Of a DNA stretch of 8,683 nucleotides, positions 6,461 to 8,683 are shown in pieces; the first letter of the stretch is position 1, and every line of letters starts with the position of its first letter. The translations under genes and the position numbers were made by a program. The notes beneath the pieces are model-generated. The model saw only the letters and a list, made by a program, of their open reading frames with translations. It was not told the origin of the DNA and did not search any database. The stretch lies in the NCBI GenBank assembly GCA_004375785.1, contig SOKM01000153.1:1-8683 (forward strand). The letters are read 5' to 3'. This DNA comes from Candidatus Cloacimonadota bacterium (GTDB taxonomy: Bacteria > Hydrothermota > E44-bin80).

Positions 6461-6489
6461 ACAATACTTTAAAGATAAAGAAAAGTCAA
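6461..6489 (-). promoter_or_regulatory. Predicted serS promoter
   Basis: On the minus strand TTGACT (6489-6484) is followed by a 17-base spacer and TATTGT (6466-6461). Only seven bases (6460-6454) separate the -10 box from the serS ATG. A sigma-70-type start about seven bases downstream would fall at the ATG itself. The -35 box lies inside the left arm of the inverted repeat. Confidence 0.55.
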
Positions 6490-6570
6490 GAAAAAAATAA
6501 CCTCCCAGTCATTGCGAGTAAACCCGCCATATTTACAAACGAAGCAATCTCGATTTTTTTTCTTGACTTT
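6482..6570. repeat. 16-bp perfect inverted repeat flanking the divergent promoter core
   Basis: The left arm 6482-6497 (AAAGTCAAG plus seven A) is the exact reverse complement of 6555-6570 (seven T plus CTTGACTTT). The arms enclose 57 bases. Each arm contributes an outward-facing TTGACT. I see no target-site duplication outside the arms. Confidence 0.8.
6508..6552. repeat. GTCATTGCGAG...CGAAGCAATCTCG dispersed-type palindromic element
   Basis: It begins GTCATTGCGAG (6508-6518) and ends CGAAGCAATCTCG (6540-6552). From memory, this pair of ends is a widespread intergenic repeat in many bacterial genomes. ATTGC/GCAAT and GTAAA/TTTAC pair as nested stems. It lies between the arms of the larger inverted repeat in the serS-holA gap. 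Confidence 0.6.
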
Positions 6571-6591
6571 GGGTGAAAAAATATGTTAGAT
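6563..6591 (+). promoter_or_regulatory. Predicted holA promoter (weak -10)
   Basis: TTGACT (6563-6568) is followed by a 17-base spacer and TTAGAT (6586-6591). The -35 box is good. The -10 box matches TATAAT at only three positions, so the exact -10 is uncertain. A start near 6598 would leave a leader of about 40 bases before holA. Confidence 0.4.
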
Positions 6592-6636
6592 TTATTATTG
6601 TAGATTTATTAAGAGTCTTAAAATAAGAGATTAAAG

Positions 6637-7635
6637 ATGAAAATGAAAAGTGAAACTATTTTTAGAGAAATCAAAGAAGGAAAATTGTTTGATTTCTATT
6701 TCCTGTCGGGTGAAAACGAGTATAAAATTCAGGAGGTCCTTCAAACCCTGACAAAAGCAGTTCTTAATACAGGGTTTGAATCTTTTGACCTTGAGAAATT
6801 CGATGCGGGTGAGAAAAGTTTTGCTCTCGATAGTTTAAGTAGAGCTGTTTTAACACCTCCTATGGCTTCTCTAAAAAGATTAATTTTTCTTGCTCAGGTC
6901 GAGAAGCTTACAGCGTCCGATAGGGCTAAATTGTTGACCCTTATCGAGTCTCGTGTCAATACAGGTATTCTCGTTATGATAGCGAGTCCGTCTGCAAAAG
7001 TAAAGGGAGAGTTCTATAATAAAATAAAATCCAAATCAAGAAGTGAAAATTTCAAAAAGTTAAAAACCGATTCTCTCGAAAAATGGATAATAGATTATGT
7101 TGGAAAGAGAGGATGTTCCATAGAAAAAGAGGCTGCTTTAGCTATTATAGAATTTTCTGGAGATAATCAGATTTCTCTTTCAGGTGAGATTGAAAAAATG
7201 ATTACATTTGTTGGGGAGAAGAAAGCATTAAAAAAAGTGGATGTTCTTAATATCCTGACTTCCAATAAGGTCAAAAATGTATTTGATCTTAAAGAAGCAA
7301 TAGGAAAGAGAGAACTTAAAAATGCACTTTCGATTCTTAACTATCTGTTAGAATGGGGAGAAGTTCCAGAAATAATTCTGGCTGTATTGAGAAACTTCTT
7401 CCTGAGACTCAGAGGGGTGTTGTATTATAAGAGAAAGGGCTTATTATACAACGATATAGTTAAAAAAATGAGGGTAATGAGTTTTATTATAAGTAAAGAA
7501 ATGAACTATCTTAGGAATTTTTCTCAGGATGAGTTGAAGGTTCGGCTTAACCTGCTGTATGATGCTGAGGTGAGGATGAAGACAGGATGGGATGTCAATC
7601 TTGTACTTACAGATCTTGTATATAACCTTATTTAA
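6637..7635 (+). CDS. holA: DNA polymerase III delta subunit
   Basis: The 332-residue protein has the usual length and layout of HolA, the clamp-loader subunit that binds and opens the beta sliding clamp during replication. Residues about 1-135 form the AAA+-like domain, with FYFLSGENEYKIQEVL (20-35) at the N-terminal strand and loop, FDLEKFDA (50-57), and LKRLIFLAQVEKL in the next core strand region. A short middle domain follows, then a helical collar domain (about 205-332) with KNALSILNYLLEWGE and the conserved aromatic/basic FFLRLRGVLYYKRKG. Delta proteins lack a Walker ATPase site, and none is seen here. The N-terminus MKMK has two possible ATGs (6637, 6643). AAGAG at 6625-6629 is a weak ribosome site. 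The gene is read divergently from serS and is followed after 13 bases by the zinc-ribbon gene, a likely two-gene operon. Confidence 0.9.
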   Translation: MKMKSETIFREIKEGKLFDFYFLSGENEYKIQEVLQTLTKAVLNTGFESFDLEKFDAGEKSFALDSLSRAVLTPPMASLKRLIFLAQVEKLTASDRAKLLTLIESRVNTGILVMIASPSAKVKGEFYNKIKSKSRSENFKKLKTDSLEKWIIDYVGKRGCSIEKEAALAIIEFSGDNQISLSGEIEKMITFVGEKKALKKVDVLNILTSNKVKNVFDLKEAIGKRELKNALSILNYLLEWGEVPEIILAVLRNFFLRLRGVLYYKRKGLLYNDIVKKMRVMSFIISKEMNYLRNFSQDELKVRLNLLYDAEVRMKTGWDVNLVLTDLVYNLI

Positions 7636-7638
7636 ACT

Positions 7639-7645
7639 GGAGGAG
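7639..7645 (+). promoter_or_regulatory. Ribosome binding site of the zinc-ribbon gene
   Basis: GGAGGAG lies four bases downstream of the holA stop. Counting GGAGG as the core, it is five bases before ATG 7649. This favours the 342-residue start over an in-frame ATG at 7592 that lies inside holA. Confidence 0.8.
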
Positions 7646-7648
7646 ATA

Positions 7649-8677
7649 ATGCCAGAAAATAAAGATGAAGGTTTTGAAGAGTTGGTGAAAAAGAGAGAAA
7701 AATTGGTGGAGAAGCTCAGGAAATTGGATGAGAAGAAAGAGACGACAAAGGAGAAAATTTATATAAAAGTGAAGACAGATTATGAGAAGAAGCTCAAAAA
7801 AATAGATGAAGAGCTGAAGAAGCATGTGTCTTTTGCAAAAGAAAAGATTTCTGCATTAAAGCAGGAAGAGGAAAGCCTGAAGGTAGAAAGAGATTCCTTC
7901 GCAGATAAGATTGAGGAATTAAAACTTAGATTTGAACTTGAGGAATTTGATGAAGCAGAATATAAAACGACCCTGGAAGAGGAAGAGAAAAAAATGGGCG
8001 AGATTGATGAGAAGTTAAATAGTATTAAGAATGAAATTGAATCGATGCAGGTGTTGGTGAAGGATGAAGAAAATGAAAAATTACAGGTAACGGAAGAGAA
8101 GGGAGCGGTAGAGGAAGAAGAAGAGGAGAAAATTGTAGAAGAAGCAGAAGCAGAAGCAGAAGAAGAAGTAGAGGAAGTAGAAGAAGAGAAGCCGCCAGTG
8201 GTTGAGGAAGAGGTAGTAGAAGAGAAACCACCAGAGGTTGAGGAAGAAGCGGTAGAGAAACCATCAGAAACTGCAGAGGACGAAGAGAAGGTTGATGTTG
8301 AGGAGAAGGAATTGGAGGAAGCATTTGCACCAGCAGATGAAGAGAAAACAGAAGAGGGAAAGATTCCTGAATCTCTTGAAGCAAGTCTTGAGGAATCTCT
8401 TGATGATTTATTAAAGGAAACAGAAGCACCTGAGATACCAGAGGAGAAAGAAGAAGTTGAATCACCTGAGTTAGAAGTCATTCCGGAAGAAGAAGCAATA
8501 AAAAAGGAAGACAGTAAACTTGAAGGTTTTCCCGAAGATGAAGGTAAATTGGGTGAGGAAGAACCTGGTGCGTTGGAGGAGGAAGGTGTTGAAGGGTTGA
8601 AATGTCCCAAATGTGGTTTTATTAACAGTAAAGATAGCTGGTACTGTGAAAAATGTGGTGCGGAACTTCTTCAATAA
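7649..8677 (+). CDS. Coiled-coil, Glu-rich protein with C-terminal zinc ribbon (unknown function)
   Basis: I do not recognise a named family for the whole 342-residue protein. Residues about 8-155 are highly charged heptad-type helix (KKREKLVEKLRKLDEKKE and similar), a probable coiled coil with a short break near 110-115 (EEFDEAEY). Residues about 156-310 are an extremely acidic, low-complexity and probably disordered tail, including 12-residue near-identical repeats EEKPPVVEEEVV / EEKPPEVEEEAV (179-202). Residues 316-342 are a compact zinc ribbon: CPKCG (319-323) and CEKCG (333-337). There is no signal peptide or membrane segment, so it is probably cytosolic. It follows holA by 13 bases and has a strong ribosome site, so co-expression with the clamp-loader gene is likely, though a functional link is not shown. 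The stop is six bases from the window end. Confidence 0.85.
   Translation: MPENKDEGFEELVKKREKLVEKLRKLDEKKETTKEKIYIKVKTDYEKKLKKIDEELKKHVSFAKEKISALKQEEESLKVERDSFADKIEELKLRFELEEFDEAEYKTTLEEEEKKMGEIDEKLNSIKNEIESMQVLVKDEENEKLQVTEEKGAVEEEEEEKIVEEAEAEAEEEVEEVEEEKPPVVEEEVVEEKPPEVEEEAVEKPSETAEDEEKVDVEEKELEEAFAPADEEKTEEGKIPESLEASLEESLDDLLKETEAPEIPEEKEEVESPELEVIPEEEAIKKEDSKLEGFPEDEGKLGEEEPGALEEEGVEGLKCPKCGFINSKDSWYCEKCGAELLQ
8183..8267 (+). repeat. Two 36-bp in-frame repeats plus a partial third
   Basis: Copies 8183-8218 and 8219-8254 encode EEKPPVVEEEVV and EEKPPEVEEEAV. A shortened third copy starts at 8255 (EKPSE). Synonymous differences (CCGCCA versus CCACCA) show that the duplication is not brand new. 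Confidence 0.8.
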
Positions 8678-8683
8678 AAATTG

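Noticed and set aside
6482..6570. Certain transposon (MITE) call for the inverted repeat
   Set aside because: The arms are perfect, but no target-site duplication is visible and the arms coincide with promoter boxes, so a regulatory origin is equally possible.
6609..6620. Short palindrome TAAGAGTCTTA before holA as an operator
   Set aside because: It is only 11 bases and AT-rich; such palindromes are expected by chance here.
7780..8610. Leftward Ser-rich 276-codon frame, and a Leu/Pro-rich frame at 8025-8465
   Set aside because: These are the complements of GAA/GAG-rich codons in the acidic zinc-ribbon gene, so their low complexity is a by-product. No starts with ribosome sites are seen.

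Overview
The window is AT-rich bacterial DNA, apparently from a Gram-negative-type (diderm) organism. It encodes an outer-membrane Omp85 barrel protein and the start of a TamB/AsmA-like protein, next to a peptidoglycan-acting SpoIID-domain protein. No single marker here fixes the lineage. The AT-rich genes, purine-rich coding strands and gene junctions full of short degenerate repeats suggest an uncultivated or poorly studied phylum, but that is inference.

Layout. Five genes run leftward (minus strand): serS (seryl-tRNA synthetase), a class II aldolase, a Mut7-C/SpoIID fusion, a TamA/BamA-type Omp85 protein and, cut by the left edge, a TamB-like protein. Two genes run rightward from about 6.64 kb: holA (DNA polymerase III delta subunit) and a coiled-coil, acidic, zinc-ribbon protein. 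The divergent serS/holA gap holds a perfect 16-bp inverted repeat, and each arm carries a TTGACT -35-like box pointing towards one of the two genes.

The envelope block (4193 down to 1) is the most interesting functional unit. The fusion gene overlaps the Omp85 gene by 20 bases and the TamB-like gene follows, so peptidoglycan processing and outer-membrane/inter-membrane transport genes are probably co-expressed. The fusion joins a cytosolic-type RNase domain (one expected acidic residue replaced) to a periplasmic SpoIID domain through a signal-peptide-like segment ending in Cys. The Omp85 protein also has a signal segment ending in Cys, and a tandem 7-base repeat at DNA level encodes part of that segment.

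Almost every non-coding gap carries a different short repeat. These are a CACAAAGG/CACTAA array (600-718), a REP-like GTAG plus palindrome (4194-4287), two adjacent 9-base-period arrays and a 39-base composite repeat built from 7-mers (4921-5196), and a GTCATTGCGAG...CGAAGCAATCTCG element (6454-6636). I found no CRISPR, tRNA, rRNA, insertion sequence or defence system. No obviously new multi-gene system is visible. The best candidates for novelty are the fusion gene and the hierarchical repeat structures.
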